A stretch of DNA of 24,854 nucleotides from a bacterium (GCA_030603495.1 JAUVXR010000036.1:1-24854), one strand, 5' to 3'; shown: positions 1 through 9,212, numbered from the stretch's first letter. Numbers and translations are program-made. The notes: a model not told the origin generated them from the sequence alone.

Positions 1-285
1 AAGGCCGCCGCCGAGGCTGCCGGTACTCCCCTAGTTGCTCTGCGGGCGCCGGGCGCCGAAGACATGATTAGGTCCGGTGACAATGGCCTGTTGAGCGAAA
101 TCCCGGACGGTGCCGAGGGCCTCGCCAGCAGTCTGCTCGAACTGGTAACCGACCCCGAGCGTCGAACAGTAATGGGCCGACGGGCCCAGGAAGCCGCCCA
201 GCAGTTCGACTTGACCTGCGTCATAGACCGGCTGCTGGCCATCTACCGGCGGGCTATCGAACTGGGCGGCGAGATTCCACTGTAG
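1..285 (+). CDS. C-terminal end of a GT4-type (group 1) glycosyltransferase, 5' truncated by the window edge
   Basis: The frame is open from base 1 and ends at TAG 283-285, leaving 94 residues of the C-terminus. It begins with an Ala-rich stretch leading into GTPLVALRAPG, followed by a GDNGLL segment, a helix ending LVTDPERRTVMGRRA and a final amphipathic helix. In GT4 enzymes the G-PV-A---G---ED-I--G-NG-L pattern is the end of the nucleotide-sugar-binding Rossmann domain, followed by a Leu-rich helix and a short alpha helix. The acceptor and sugar cannot be told from this fragment. It lies upstream of carB on the same strand, but 202 bases and a possible promoter separate them, so they are probably not one operon. 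The family call is from motif recognition only. Confidence 0.75.
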   Translation, partial: KAAAEAAGTPLVALRAPGAEDMIRSGDNGLLSEIPDGAEGLASSLLELVTDPERRTVMGRRAQEAAQQFDLTCVIDRLLAIYRRAIELGGEIPL

Positions 286-399
286 CGTCCTCGCTACGCC
301 ATGGCCACGTCGCACGCTGTCCGGAATCCTGACCTACCAGCCTGTCCGGCGATCCACGCAGGAAGATGAGACGCTGACGGCGAATAAGGGATAGGTATC

Positions 400-429
400 T
401 TGACTTATCCCGTTGGGCCAGAGTAAGAT
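400..429 (+). promoter_or_regulatory. Candidate sigma-70-type promoter for carB
   Basis: A TTGACT -35-like hexamer (400-405) is followed after 18 bases by TAAGAT (424-429), which matches four of six -10 consensus positions. It lies about 60 bases upstream of the carB ATG in the 286-487 gap. No gene, attenuator-like hairpin or riboswitch was recognised in that gap. This is consensus matching only. Confidence 0.35.
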
Positions 430-475
430 TGCGCGAACGGCCGGTATATGCGAGCTGGCAGTGGAGCCGCGCATC

Positions 476-482
476 AGGGGAG
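476..482 (+). promoter_or_regulatory. Ribosome binding site that fixes the carB start
   Basis: AGGGGAG lies five bases before the ATG at 488. It supports that start over the in-frame TTG at 413, which would add 25 residues with no counterpart in the CarB family. Confidence 0.75.
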
Positions 483-487
483 ATTAT

Positions 488-3400
488 ATGCCCAAGCGTG
501 AGGACATCGAGACAATTCTGATAATCGGGTCGGGCCCGATAGTTATCGGCCAGGCCTGCGAGTTTGACTACTCCGGCACCCAGGCCTGTAAGGCTCTCCG
601 GGAGGAAGGCTACCGGGTCGTACTGGTTAATTCCAATCCAGCGACCATCATGACCGACCCGGAGACCGCCGACCGTACCTACATTGAGCCGCTGAATACC
701 GAGACCATCGCCCGGGTCATTGCCCAGGAGAAGCCCGATGCCCTGCTGCCTACATTGGGGGGCCAGACTGGGCTGAACCTTGGCCTTGCTCTATCGGAGT
801 CAGGAATTCTTTCGCGTTACAACGTCGAGCTTATCGGTGCCAACCGCAAGGTCATCAAGAAGGCCGAAGACCGCGAGCTGTTCAAGGACGCAATGCTCGC
901 CGCCGGGCTGGACATGCCACAGAGCGCTTTCGCTAGCACGATGGGCGATGCCCGCCGCATTGCCCGCAGCCTTGGCTTCCCCCTCATTATCCGTCCCTCA
1001 GCCACACTGGGCGGCACTGGCGGCGGCACGGCCCATAACGACGAGCAGTTGGAACTGGTCGTCGGCCGGGGACTGGACGCCAGTCCCATGAATGAAATCC
1101 TCGTCGAAGAGTCAGTGCTGGGCTGGAAGGAAATAGAACTCGAGGTGATGCGCGATACTAACGACACTGTCGTTATTGTCTGCACCATCGAGAACTTTGA
1201 TCCTATGGGCATTCACACCGGCGACTCCATTACCGTTGCTCCTGCCCAGACCGCCACTGATTATGAGTGCCAGGCGATGCGCGACATGGGCTTCCTCATC
1301 ATGCGGGAAGTCGGCATGGACAGCGGCGGCAGCAACATCCAATTCGCGGTGGACCCCTACGATGGCCGCGTGGTGGTCATTGAGATGAACCCCCGCGTCA
1401 GCCGCTCGTCGGCGCTTGCCTCCAAGGCCACCGGTTTCCCCATTGCCAAGATCGCCGCGAAACTAGCGGTTGGCTACACCCTCGACGAGATACCTAACGA
1501 CATCACCCGCGAGACGCCCGCTTGCTTTGAGCCGACTATTGACTATGTCGTCACCAAAATCCCCCGGTGGGCTTTCGAGAAGTTCCCCGGCGCCGATCCT
1601 GAGCTGATGACCCAGATGAAGTCGGTGGGGGAGGCGATGTCCATCGGACGCACCTTCAAGGAGTCGCTGCAAAAGGGTATCCGCTCGCTGGAGATCGGCC
1701 GCTTTGGCCTCGGCGGCGACGGCCAAGGTGTACACTACGACCAGTTACCTCGCAAAGAGCTGTTGGAACTGCTGCTCACCCCCCATCCCGACCGTCTCTT
1801 CCAACTTCGTAGCGCCATGCGCGCTGGCGTCAGCTTGGATGAGCTATTCGAGTTGACTAAGATTGACCCCTGGTTCCTGCACCAGATGCAAGAGATCGTA
1901 GCAATGCAGGACGAGCTGGTCGAACGTCGTCCCCAGACTGCACCAGGCCAGCCACCGGCTATCTCCCCGCCGCATATGCGCCAGCTGAAACGCGCCGGGT
2001 TCTCCGACCGCCAAATCGCGGTCCTCACCGATGCGGGGGAAGAAGCCATCCGAGACTTGCGCAAGGAGATGGGCGTTGAGCCGGTGGTAAAGCTTGTGGA
2101 TACTTGCGCCGGCGAGTTTGAAGCCTTCTCCCCTTACTACTACCTCACCTATGAGCGCGAAGACGAATTCCGCCCCAGCACAGAGCCCAACATCATCATT
2201 CTGGGCGGCGGGCCTAACCGCATCGGCCAGGGCATTGAATTCGACTACTGCTGTGTCCATGCCGCCTTTGCGCTGAAGGAGGACGGCTTCGAGACTATTA
2301 TCATCAACAGTAACCCCGAGACAGTCAGCACCGACTACGACACCTCCGACAAGTTGTATTTCGAGCCGCTCACCCTCGAAGACGTGCTCAACATCTGCGA
2401 CAAAGAGCAGCCGGATGGCGTCATCGTCCAGTTCGGCGGCCAGACCCCGCTCAATCTGGCTGAAGGTCTACAAGAGCATGACGTGCCGATCATCGGCACC
2501 TCACCCGAGAGCATCCGACGAGCCGAGGACCGGGAGAGCTTCAAGCAGCTCATTGATAAGCTCGGCTTGGTCCAGTCACCCAACGATACTGCGACATCCG
2601 TCGAGGGCGCCATTGCCGCTGCACACGAGATCGGCTACCCGGTGGTGGTACGGCCCTCGTATGTACTGGGCGGTCGCGCTATGCAAATCGTCTACAACGA
2701 CGAGCAGCTCGATCGCTATATGAGCGCGGCCGTGGAAGCCTCGCCCGAGCACCCGGTGCTTATTGACAAGTTCCTTGAAGATGCCATCGAGATTGACGTG
2801 GACGCCATCGCTGACGGCCAGCGCTGCGTTATCGGCGGCATTATGGAACATATCGAAGAGGCCGGCATCCATTCGGGCGACTCGGCCTGTGTTCTGCCCG
2901 CCTTCAGCCTCGCCGAGGACGAACTGGAGGAGATAGAACGGCAGACCAAGGCGCTTGCCCGGGAGCTGGAAGTGATTGGCCTGATGAACGTCCAGTACGC
3001 TATTCGCAACGAGGTGCTCCACGTCCTGGAGGTCAACCCCCGGGCCTCGCGCACTGTTCCCTTCGTCAGCAAGGCCATCGGCGTGCCCCTGGCCAAGCTC
3101 GCCGCGCGGGTGATGGCCGGCAAGACTCTGGACGAACTGGGCTTTACTCAGGAAGTAAACATCGAGCACACGGCGGTCAAGTGCCCGGTCTTCCCCTTCG
3201 GCAAGTTCTCGGGGATTGACACAATTCTAGGACCCGAGATGAAGTCTACCGGCGAGGTAATGGGCATAGACGCCCGCTTCGGTGCGGCCTTCGCTAAGGC
3301 CTACATCGCCGCCGGGCACATCTTGCCCACTCGCGGTACGGTATTCATCAGTGTACGTAACCGCGACAAGCGTGATGCCATCTTTCTCGGTCGGCGACTC

Positions 3401-3763
3401 AACGAACTAGGCTTCCACATCGTCGCCACCGAGGGCACCGCCGGTGTCCTGCGCCGTGTCGGCGTGGACGCCGAGGTGGTCTACCGCGTCTCTGATCCCC
3501 GTGGGCGCAACGTCATTGATCTCATTCACGAGGGCCGTATTGACCTGATCATCAACACGCCTCGTGGCGAGGAGCCCCGCGAAGACCAGCGTCGCATCCG
3601 CGCCGAGGCCGTCCTCTACGACGTCCCCAGTATTACCACTATGGCCGGCGCGATTGTCGCAGTAATGGGGATCGAAGCCCTCCAGCACGGCGAGATTGAC
3701 GTCAAAGCTCTCCAGGACTACCACGAGGGAATAATCCACGAGGCAAGCGCCGCCCAATCCTAA
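488..3763 (+). CDS. carB: Carbamoyl-phosphate synthase large subunit
   Basis: This cytoplasmic enzyme makes carbamoyl phosphate from bicarbonate, ammonia (from the CarA glutaminase) and two ATP, for pyrimidine and arginine synthesis. From ATG 488 the protein has 1091 residues, close to the family's roughly 1070. Two homologous halves are visible. The N-terminal carboxyphosphate half opens with [19 protein letters not shown] and the second half with [17 protein letters not shown]. Each carries an ATP-grasp domain with [12 protein letters not shown] or [11 protein letters not shown]. The C-terminal 150 residues are the MGS-like allosteric domain. It keeps T-GT and NTPRGEE, which correspond to the UMP/IMP-binding Thr and Asn residues of the E. 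coli enzyme, so nucleotide control is likely retained. carA is not in the window. mtnA follows 17 bases after the TAA. Identity is secure. Confidence 0.98.
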   Translation: MPKREDIETILIIGSGPIVIGQACEFDYSGTQACKALREEGYRVVLVNSNPATIMTDPETADRTYIEPLNTETIARVIAQEKPDALLPTLGGQTGLNLGLALSESGILSRYNVELIGANRKVIKKAEDRELFKDAMLAAGLDMPQSAFASTMGDARRIARSLGFPLIIRPSATLGGTGGGTAHNDEQLELVVGRGLDASPMNEILVEESVLGWKEIELEVMRDTNDTVVIVCTIENFDPMGIHTGDSITVAPAQTATDYECQAMRDMGFLIMREVGMDSGGSNIQFAVDPYDGRVVVIEMNPRVSRSSALASKATGFPIAKIAAKLAVGYTLDEIPNDITRETPACFEPTIDYVVTKIPRWAFEKFPGADPELMTQMKSVGEAMSIGRTFKESLQKGIRSLEIGRFGLGGDGQGVHYDQLPRKELLELLLTPHPDRLFQLRSAMRAGVSLDELFELTKIDPWFLHQMQEIVAMQDELVERRPQTAPGQPPAISPPHMRQLKRAGFSDRQIAVLTDAGEEAIRDLRKEMGVEPVVKLVDTCAGEFEAFSPYYYLTYEREDEFRPSTEPNIIILGGGPNRIGQGIEFDYCCVHAAFALKEDGFETIIINSNPETVSTDYDTSDKLYFEPLTLEDVLNICDKEQPDGVIVQFGGQTPLNLAEGLQEHDVPIIGTSPESIRRAEDRESFKQLIDKLGLVQSPNDTATSVEGAIAAAHEIGYPVVVRPSYVLGGRAMQIVYNDEQLDRYMSAAVEASPEHPVLIDKFLEDAIEIDVDAIADGQRCVIGGIMEHIEEAGIHSGDSACVLPAFSLAEDELEEIERQTKALARELEVIGLMNVQYAIRNEVLHVLEVNPRASRTVPFVSKAIGVPLAKLAARVMAGKTLDELGFTQEVNIEHTAVKCPVFPFGKFSGIDTILGPEMKSTGEVMGIDARFGAAFAKAYIAAGHILPTRGTVFISVRNRDKRDAIFLGRRLNELGFHIVATEGTAGVLRRVGVDAEVVYRVSDPRGRNVIDLIHEGRIDLIINTPRGEEPREDQRRIRAEAVLYDVPSITTMAGAIVAVMGIEALQHGEIDVKALQDYHEGIIHEASAAQS

Positions 3764-3780
3764 CGGCATCGGAGCCCCAG

Positions 3781-4881
3781 ATGAGTACTGGAATGCCGCG
3801 CACCGTCTGCTGGGCCGAGAGTGCAGCCGGGCCCGTGGTCCGGTTGATTGACCAGACTCTCCTGCCGGGTGAATTGGTCCTTAAGGATTGCTGTGAGCTT
3901 GAGGAGGTCTGCGAGGCCATCCGCGTCCTGCGCGTGCGCGGCGCTCCGGCTATTGGCTGCGCGGCAGCGCTGGGGGTGGCCCTGGCAGTGCACCGTAGTG
4001 CGGCACAGACGACTGCCGACCTATTGGCGGTGGTCGAGGACGCGTCGCAGGAGCTCGCCACCACCCGGCCTACTGCGGTGAACCTCTTCTGGGCACTCGA
4101 GCGGATGCAGCAGGTGGCCGAAGGCTCTGGCACCTTATCCCCGGATGAATTCTGCGTCGCCTTGCTCCGTGAAGCCCAGCACATCGTTGCTGACGACGTG
4201 GCGCGCTGCCACCGTATCGGGCACTACGGCGCGGAGCTTATCCCAGATAATGCGGATATCCTCACTCACTGTAACGCTGGCGCGCTGGCCACGGCGGGGT
4301 ATGGCACGGCGCTGGGCGTCATCCGCGCAGCGCACGAGCAGGGCAAGCAGATTCACGTCTGGGTGGATGAAACGCGCCCGCTCCTGCAGGGTGCCCGACT
4401 CACGGCCTGGGAGCTTCAGCGGGAAGGGATTCCCTATACGCTAATCTGCGATAGCGCTGCTGCGTCGCTAATGCAGCGGGGGAGGGTGGACTGCGTAGTC
4501 ATTGGAGCGGATCGCATCGCCGGTAACGGGGACGTTGCCAACAAAATCGGCACTTACTCGGTAGCAGTGGCCGCCGCCCGCCATCAGGTGCCGTTCTATG
4601 TGGCTGCGCCGTTTTCGACGGTGGATTTCGACCTGGCTTGCGGTGATGAGATCCCCATCGAAGAGCGCTACCCCGAAGAAGTCGCCTATGTCGCCAATCG
4701 GCTGACCGAACCAATCTGCCCGGCCCCCGTCAATATCTACAACCCGGCCTTCGACGTGACGCCAGCCGAGCTGATCACTGGGATAATCACCGAAGCCGGC
4801 GTCGCCTATCAGCCTTTAGCCTCGTCGTTGTCCGAGCTGGACTCCGAGACTTCCTCGTCCTCGTCGGGCTCATCGTCCTGA
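3781..4881 (+). CDS. mtnA: Methylthioribose-1-phosphate isomerase (methionine salvage)
   Basis: The enzyme converts 5-methylthioribose-1-phosphate to methylthioribulose-1-phosphate in the methionine salvage pathway. The 366-residue protein has RVRGAPAIG (52-59), THCNAGALAT with catalytic Cys164, DETRPLLQGARLT (196-208) and IGADRIAGNGDVANKIGTY with Asp244. These match the Cys/Asp pair known from Bacillus MtnA. GGAG at 3771-3774 lies six bases before the ATG, and the gene sits just after carB, so co-transcription is likely. The family core ends near residue 345. The last 24 residues are a Ser/Glu-rich tail (LSELDSETSSSSSGSSS) encoded entirely where the gene overlaps the convergent gene at 4809. 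The tail is probably a by-product of reading antisense through that gene's acidic C-terminus. No other salvage gene is in the window. The related aIF2B-like ribose-1,5-bisphosphate isomerases are the alternative; the length and motifs favour MtnA. Confidence 0.93.
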   Translation: MSTGMPRTVCWAESAAGPVVRLIDQTLLPGELVLKDCCELEEVCEAIRVLRVRGAPAIGCAAALGVALAVHRSAAQTTADLLAVVEDASQELATTRPTAVNLFWALERMQQVAEGSGTLSPDEFCVALLREAQHIVADDVARCHRIGHYGAELIPDNADILTHCNAGALATAGYGTALGVIRAAHEQGKQIHVWVDETRPLLQGARLTAWELQREGIPYTLICDSAAASLMQRGRVDCVVIGADRIAGNGDVANKIGTYSVAVAAARHQVPFYVAAPFSTVDFDLACGDEIPIEERYPEEVAYVANRLTEPICPAPVNIYNPAFDVTPAELITGIITEAGVAYQPLASSLSELDSETSSSSSGSSS

Positions 4882-7800
4882 TCGTCTGCGGTCTTCTTAG
4901 CCTCTTCGATCTCCTCTTCGGATACCCACGGGAGGCGGACCTTCTCCTCGATGCTGTTGCCCGCTTCGTCCCACGCCCGGAGCACTATTTGCTTAGCATC
5001 CTTCGACAGGTCGTGCGCGTTTATGGTAAAGCGCTCAATCAGCTCATCGTAGGCACCGTCGGCAGGCTGGGCTGCCCACCATTGCTCGCTGTCGTCGAGA
5101 TGCCACGACACTGCCGCAACCGCCGTCTGGTTATCACGCGCCAGGCCCACAATCGTCGCTGTTGCCTCGTCCTGGTCACCGCGCACCGGCTGCAGACTAA
5201 GTACCGGCGTATCATTATCAATGCGCACCCCGCTGACGATCTTGGTGACCTCCCGCGCGTGACCAGGATTACTGGGCTCGTCGCTGACTGTTACCTTCAG
5301 TTCGTAAGTCCCCGCTCGCTGCTCGGTCGTATCTAGCTCGTACGAGTTGTCCTGGAGGGGGCCAGCGATCTTCTCCCACTCCGGCGCGGCGGTGCGGCGC
5401 AGGTATATAGTGGCAGCCGTGGTATCATCCTCGGGCTCCTCCACTGACCACTCGATCTTTGCCTGGTTACGCAGCGCTGCGCCGCCGGCGGGCTTCTTGA
5501 TCACCAGTTCGGGCTCTTGGTTGGCGGGCAAGTAGCTGATCTTTATCGCCCTCAGCTCCGGACCGTCGCCAGTGCTGTCTCGGGGCACCTTCGCCCGATA
5601 TTGCAGATAGCGCGCGGTGGGGACATCAATCCGCTCACCGCTGCGGTACTCCCGAGACCAGGCGCTCCAACTGCCCTCTTCATGGTCGGATGTATTCCCG
5701 GAGCGGCACTGAAAGGCAATTCCTTCGCTGTCAGCGCCTTCTGTCCACCACTGAATCTGGCGCCATCGGCTGACGCGCTCGGCGTCCAATACCGGCGAAG
5801 TGTAGATGGCAGCCTCAACCGGCGATGCGTCAGCCGCCAGCACTCGCCCCGGGTTGGCTCCAGCGGCCGACAGGCTGCCCTTCTCGTCCGCGGCCAGACA
5901 CAGGATCGCGCCGTCATCCTTGCTCCGATAGACTACAGTGTGGTGCTCATCGGAAGTCAGCTCCAGGATCGTACTGCGCGAGTCCGTCCCAGCATAGACG
6001 CAGCCATTGGCCGCCAGCAGTGTCAGCACCCTGGCCTTCGTGTCCTCGTAAACGGTCTCTACTACGCCCCCTGGGTCTATGCGATAGATCTGGCCTTTGC
6101 TACTGTTCCCGGCAGTCGCGGCGTACAGATACCCGTTGTTGACCACCACAGCCGCCACGTCATTCTCCTCGCTGTCGAGTATGCCCCGTATCTGCCGCTG
6201 TGTGCCGATCTGGTAGACGGCGCCCGGCGCTGACGTGCCGGCGTAGACAACTCCCTCCCACACCGTCAGGCACAAGACATGCGACTGGGGAAGATCGGCG
6301 TACACCGAGTAGCCGCCGGCCCTGTCTACCAGGTAGACCACACCATAGGGCCCGGTGGCGACGAACAGGCCCCCGTCGGGCGCCGCTTCGATGTCCCATA
6401 CATAGTCGGCGGGCAACTCACAGAACACCTCTCCCTTATCCTTCCCTGAGATAGTAAAGATCTTGCCGGCTCCGCAGGTGCCCGCGTAGAGCTTCGCGTC
6501 GGAGCCAGCCAGTAGTGCGCTAACCGCCGTCTCTTCGGTATCGAAGTACGGCTCGAAATCCTTGCCGTCGTACCGGAAAATGCGCCCGCTGGTTGCCTCC
6601 CCGACGTATACGTTCCCGGTAGCGTCCGCCGCTATGCTCCACAGTATTTCCCCTGGTGCGGTTGCAGAAACTCGCCATTCCGGTATGCCTAGTAGCACCC
6701 CATCATCACGGATGCCGATGCCCGTCATCTCGCCTTTCTCGTAATCTTTGGGAGCGTCATGTAGCCAGGACGAGGGCTTGCGTATTACCGCGCCCTCGAC
6801 CTCCTCTTCTTCTTCCTCCTCTTCTTCGTCGGGTAGTTCGGAGTCCGTCTCGGCATCTTGTTCTTCCAGCAGCTTCTTGATGCGGTCAGGCATCGGGATG
6901 TCGGGCTGAAGCGCTTTCATCTCCGCCAGGAACCGGGGTGCGACCACACGATCCGGGGCAAAGGCCGACCGTGCCCACCACAGCCTCTCCGGCGCCTGCT
7001 GGCCGGCGCTGATCTCGTCCCACTCGTTACCTTCCATGGCCGCAGCCCCTGCCATCAAGCCACCGGCGCGCAGCAGCCCCTTAGTCGGCACTCTGATCTC
7101 CATCCGCTCGCCCCTACGATCTTCCGTGGGCAGTACCAGCGTGGCCATCCCGTCGAGCACGTAGGGGGTATCGTTCACTTCGGCTAGCTCGGAATAGCCC
7201 AGGGCGATATCCGTGCGCTTGGCCGCCGACAGGATCCCCAGCGCCCAGTTCGGCATATTGTTCAACCGCCTCGGCCCGATGCGCAGCCCCACCGTTGGTA
7301 TTGCCGCCACCGTCACGAGCTGCGTATTCTGCTCCATCGTTTCATACTGCTCGATAACCGTCTCGAGGCTATTGAAGTCCGGCGTCAGCAACCGCATAGC
7401 CGAGCGCATCATCCAGCCGTATGCCCCGCTACCAACTGCCACGCGCAGATACCCCTTGGGCAGTTCCAGGGGCATATGCAAGCGGACTTCCCGATCGGTA
7501 AGCTCCTCGCCAGTGGGGCGGACCAGCACGTGCAAGATGACGTCTTCGCCCGCCCGGGCCACCTGCTGCTCGGTCCACACCCGCTCGATAGTCGCCGTCC
7601 GGTTCTCCCTTTTCAGCTTGGCCGTTAGCTTCACGCTGCTTACGCGTTGAGGCTTGAACCGGTTCTTCTCCAGCAGCGTCATCGCCGACAGCATATCCCA
7701 CAGCGTCTCGTACGTCGGATCCTCGCTGTAGGCAAAGGTATTCGTGCGGCTTACGGACGAGCCTTCATTGCCCTCGACGGTAAATGTGACTGCTACCGTC

Positions 7801-8939
7801 CCTTCGTCATTGGCGTCATAGCCGGCGTATAGCGCGTCGAATGCGCAAGAGAGGATAAGCGAGCTGCGCAGGGCCGGATCGTTGCAGACCTGTAGCCGGT
7901 AGCTGCGCGAGATATTGCTGTCGCGGTCGTGAATCTCAAACTCCGCCGGAATCATCTCGGGCACCTCACCTACCCGCCCCGCCACCGACCACGCGCTGTC
8001 CTGGGTCAGTGTCCCTACTGGCGTTATGCCCGAGGCCATCCGAAACGAGAAGTCCAGACTCGAAACCACATGGTGAACCCACGCTGTGGTCAGCGGCAAC
8101 TGCGTCTGGCCCAGCTTCATGGCCGGGTGCCCGAAAGCCAGGATCCGATCCCCGCCACGGTACGTCACTGTCCCTACCGAGCTAATGTCAAAATCTCCGG
8201 AGACCAACTGTATTCCCACCGCCGCGCCCGGCTTCAGCTCCGTTTCCACCTTCCGGCGCAGATTGCCCGGCCCGGGCATTGCCTGAAGGCCGCGCCTTTC
8301 GAAGAAATCAGCCAGTCGCTCTACGGTCCTCGCCGAGAAGCCGGCACAGAACATCGGCGTCATCACCGGCTGCAGCGCCAGGGTATGATCATCCACAAAG
8401 GGCTTTTCGTAGCCAGCGCCGACGACCTCCACGCCGGTTATGCGCCGGCCAGCTATCGTGATCTGGGAGTCGGGCGTAGGACTTGCTGTCTCTACGGCCT
8501 CCGCGCCGTCCTCTTTATCAAGAGCCTCCAGCATGTTTTCGATCGGAGTTACCCCAGCGATAGGCTGCTTGCCGAAGGGCCAGGCGAAAGCGACTGCTCC
8601 GACCAGCCGCCCGCCAATGTAGACCGGACTGCCGCTCATCCCGCCGAATATGCCCAGCTCCTCCTCTACTATCGGCCCGTCAACTATCCGCACCAGAATA
8701 GCGTCAGCGCCCTGACGAAACTTGGGCAGCACCCCCACGACCTCCACATTGAATTCAGTAATCTCCACGCCGGAAAAGACCGTCCGGCAGGTGCCCTTCA
8801 TGCCGGCTCGGATCCTGCTCACCGACATCATCGTGGCGCTGTCAAATAACGGGGATGCGGCCCGGCAGGGCGCCGCGAGTAGTACCACCAGCGCTGCGAC
8901 AGCCAAGTACACAAATAATACGGGCAAACTCAACCGCAT
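4809..8939 (-). CDS. Exported multidomain protein: SpoIVB-like S55 peptidase region, seven-repeat beta-propeller, Ig-like domains
   Basis: The 1376-residue protein starts with a signal peptide (about 1-27: RL, a hydrophobic run, then PCRAASP), so it is exported. Residues 35-345 resemble the SpoIVB S55 peptidase family. GIFGGMSGSPVYIGG (96-110) carries the candidate nucleophile Ser and RILAFGHP (265-272) the candidate His. Their order is the reverse of SpoIVB. Residues 345-690 are a conserved-looking region of unknown function. An acidic linker (700-714, nine Glu in a row) leads into seven repeats at about 764, 805, 847, 887, 927, 970 and 1011, each with a VYAGT/LFVATG-like strand, which fits a seven-bladed propeller. 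A lectin- or discoidin-like stretch (1045-1138) and two Ig/Fn3-like domains (1144-1240, 1245-1338) follow, then an acidic tail. ATG 8939 has AAAGGAAGG about 11 bases upstream. The substrate is unknown. It stands alone, convergent with mtnA and divergent from the GntR operon. Confidence 0.82.
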   Translation of the reverse strand: MRLSLPVLFVYLAVAALVVLLAAPCRAASPLFDSATMMSVSRIRAGMKGTCRTVFSGVEITEFNVEVVGVLPKFRQGADAILVRIVDGPIVEEELGIFGGMSGSPVYIGGRLVGAVAFAWPFGKQPIAGVTPIENMLEALDKEDGAEAVETASPTPDSQITIAGRRITGVEVVGAGYEKPFVDDHTLALQPVMTPMFCAGFSARTVERLADFFERRGLQAMPGPGNLRRKVETELKPGAAVGIQLVSGDFDISSVGTVTYRGGDRILAFGHPAMKLGQTQLPLTTAWVHHVVSSLDFSFRMASGITPVGTLTQDSAWSVAGRVGEVPEMIPAEFEIHDRDSNISRSYRLQVCNDPALRSSLILSCAFDALYAGYDANDEGTVAVTFTVEGNEGSSVSRTNTFAYSEDPTYETLWDMLSAMTLLEKNRFKPQRVSSVKLTAKLKRENRTATIERVWTEQQVARAGEDVILHVLVRPTGEELTDREVRLHMPLELPKGYLRVAVGSGAYGWMMRSAMRLLTPDFNSLETVIEQYETMEQNTQLVTVAAIPTVGLRIGPRRLNNMPNWALGILSAAKRTDIALGYSELAEVNDTPYVLDGMATLVLPTEDRRGERMEIRVPTKGLLRAGGLMAGAAAMEGNEWDEISAGQQAPERLWWARSAFAPDRVVAPRFLAEMKALQPDIPMPDRIKKLLEEQDAETDSELPDEEEEEEEEEVEGAVIRKPSSWLHDAPKDYEKGEMTGIGIRDDGVLLGIPEWRVSATAPGEILWSIAADATGNVYVGEATSGRIFRYDGKDFEPYFDTEETAVSALLAGSDAKLYAGTCGAGKIFTISGKDKGEVFCELPADYVWDIEAAPDGGLFVATGPYGVVYLVDRAGGYSVYADLPQSHVLCLTVWEGVVYAGTSAPGAVYQIGTQRQIRGILDSEENDVAAVVVNNGYLYAATAGNSSKGQIYRIDPGGVVETVYEDTKARVLTLLAANGCVYAGTDSRSTILELTSDEHHTVVYRSKDDGAILCLAADEKGSLSAAGANPGRVLAADASPVEAAIYTSPVLDAERVSRWRQIQWWTEGADSEGIAFQCRSGNTSDHEEGSWSAWSREYRSGERIDVPTARYLQYRAKVPRDSTGDGPELRAIKISYLPANQEPELVIKKPAGGAALRNQAKIEWSVEEPEDDTTAATIYLRRTAAPEWEKIAGPLQDNSYELDTTEQRAGTYELKVTVSDEPSNPGHAREVTKIVSGVRIDNDTPVLSLQPVRGDQDEATATIVGLARDNQTAVAAVSWHLDDSEQWWAAQPADGAYDELIERFTINAHDLSKDAKQIVLRAWDEAGNSIEEKVRLPWVSEEEIEEAKKTADDQDDEPDEDEEVSESSSDNDEAKG

Positions 8940-8995
8940 AAACCAGCCATCCTTCCTTTGCTGCGAACGCAGGGCTATCGGCGATACTACGCATA

Positions 8996-9024
8996 ATTGA
9001 ACCCGAAGCGGCCCGCCGTGTCAA
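8996..9024 (-). promoter_or_regulatory. Candidate promoter for the S55/propeller gene
   Basis: On the minus strand a perfect TTGACA (plus coordinates 9019-9024) is followed after exactly 17 bases by TTCAAT (8996-9001, four of six -10 positions). It lies about 57 bases upstream of the ATG at 8939 in the divergent intergenic region. This is consensus matching only. Confidence 0.4.
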
Positions 9025-9129
9025 GGCTGGCTGGCCCCTTGAGCTTCACACGGCTGCCTTTCGGCGGATCGCTGGCACAATCATGATCGTTAACGGGGGG
9101 AGACGGCGAACATCAACTGCACCATAGCC

Positions 9130-9158
9130 TTGACAGACAGAACAGCATAAAGTATATT
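9130..9158 (+). promoter_or_regulatory. Strong candidate promoter for the GntR-led operon
   Basis: TTGACA (9130-9135, perfect -35) is followed after 17 bases by TATATT (9153-9158, five of six -10 positions). A second TATAAT lies at 9162-9167 but has no matching -35. The stretch is markedly AT-rich against its GC-rich surroundings. Transcription would begin near 9165, about 48 bases before the ATG at 9213. Confidence 0.6.
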
Positions 9159-9168
9159 TGGTATAATA

Positions 9169-9186
9169 AGTACAAGTATTTGTGCT
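9169..9186 (+). promoter_or_regulatory. Inverted repeat, candidate operator for the GntR-family regulator
   Basis: AGTACAA (9169-9175), a GTAT spacer and TTGTGCT (9180-9186) form an 18-base inverted repeat with one mismatch. It sits directly downstream of the predicted -10 boxes and upstream of the ribosome binding site at 9201. A dimeric GntR-type repressor bound here would block transcription, which would give autoregulation. Operator function is inferred from position and symmetry. Confidence 0.45.
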
Positions 9187-9200
9187 ATGTTCTCCTCAGC

Positions 9201-9205
9201 AGGAG
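9201..9205 (+). promoter_or_regulatory. Ribosome binding site that fixes the GntR regulator start
   Basis: AGGAG lies seven bases before ATG 9213. The upstream in-frame start at 9180 would lie inside the inverted repeat and has no ribosome binding site, so 9213 is preferred. Confidence 0.7.
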
Positions 9206-9212
9206 CAAGCCG

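Noticed and set aside
317-349. Direct repeat CTGTCCGG (317-324 and 342-349) upstream of carB as an operator.
   Set aside because: It is an eight-base match 25 bases apart in GC-rich DNA, too short to separate from chance, and no known regulator motif is recognised.
413-487. TTG at 413 as the start of carB, adding 25 residues.
   Set aside because: The added residues have no CarB counterpart, whereas ATG 488 has a good ribosome binding site five bases upstream and begins at the normal N-terminus.
2576-3169. A 197-codon minus-strand frame within carB.
   Set aside because: It is a shadow frame of a highly conserved enzyme gene, with no promoter or ribosome binding site seen.
7929-8849. A 306-codon open frame on the + strand, with other long + frames such as 5517-6233.
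   Set aside because: They are antisense to the S55/propeller gene, have no recognisable domains and a composition expected of shadow frames in GC-rich DNA.
4809-8939. A sporulation role (SpoIVB) for the S55 protein.
   Set aside because: No other sporulation gene is present, the organism has Kdo lipopolysaccharide genes, there is no evident PDZ domain, and the propeller/Ig architecture differs entirely from SpoIVB.
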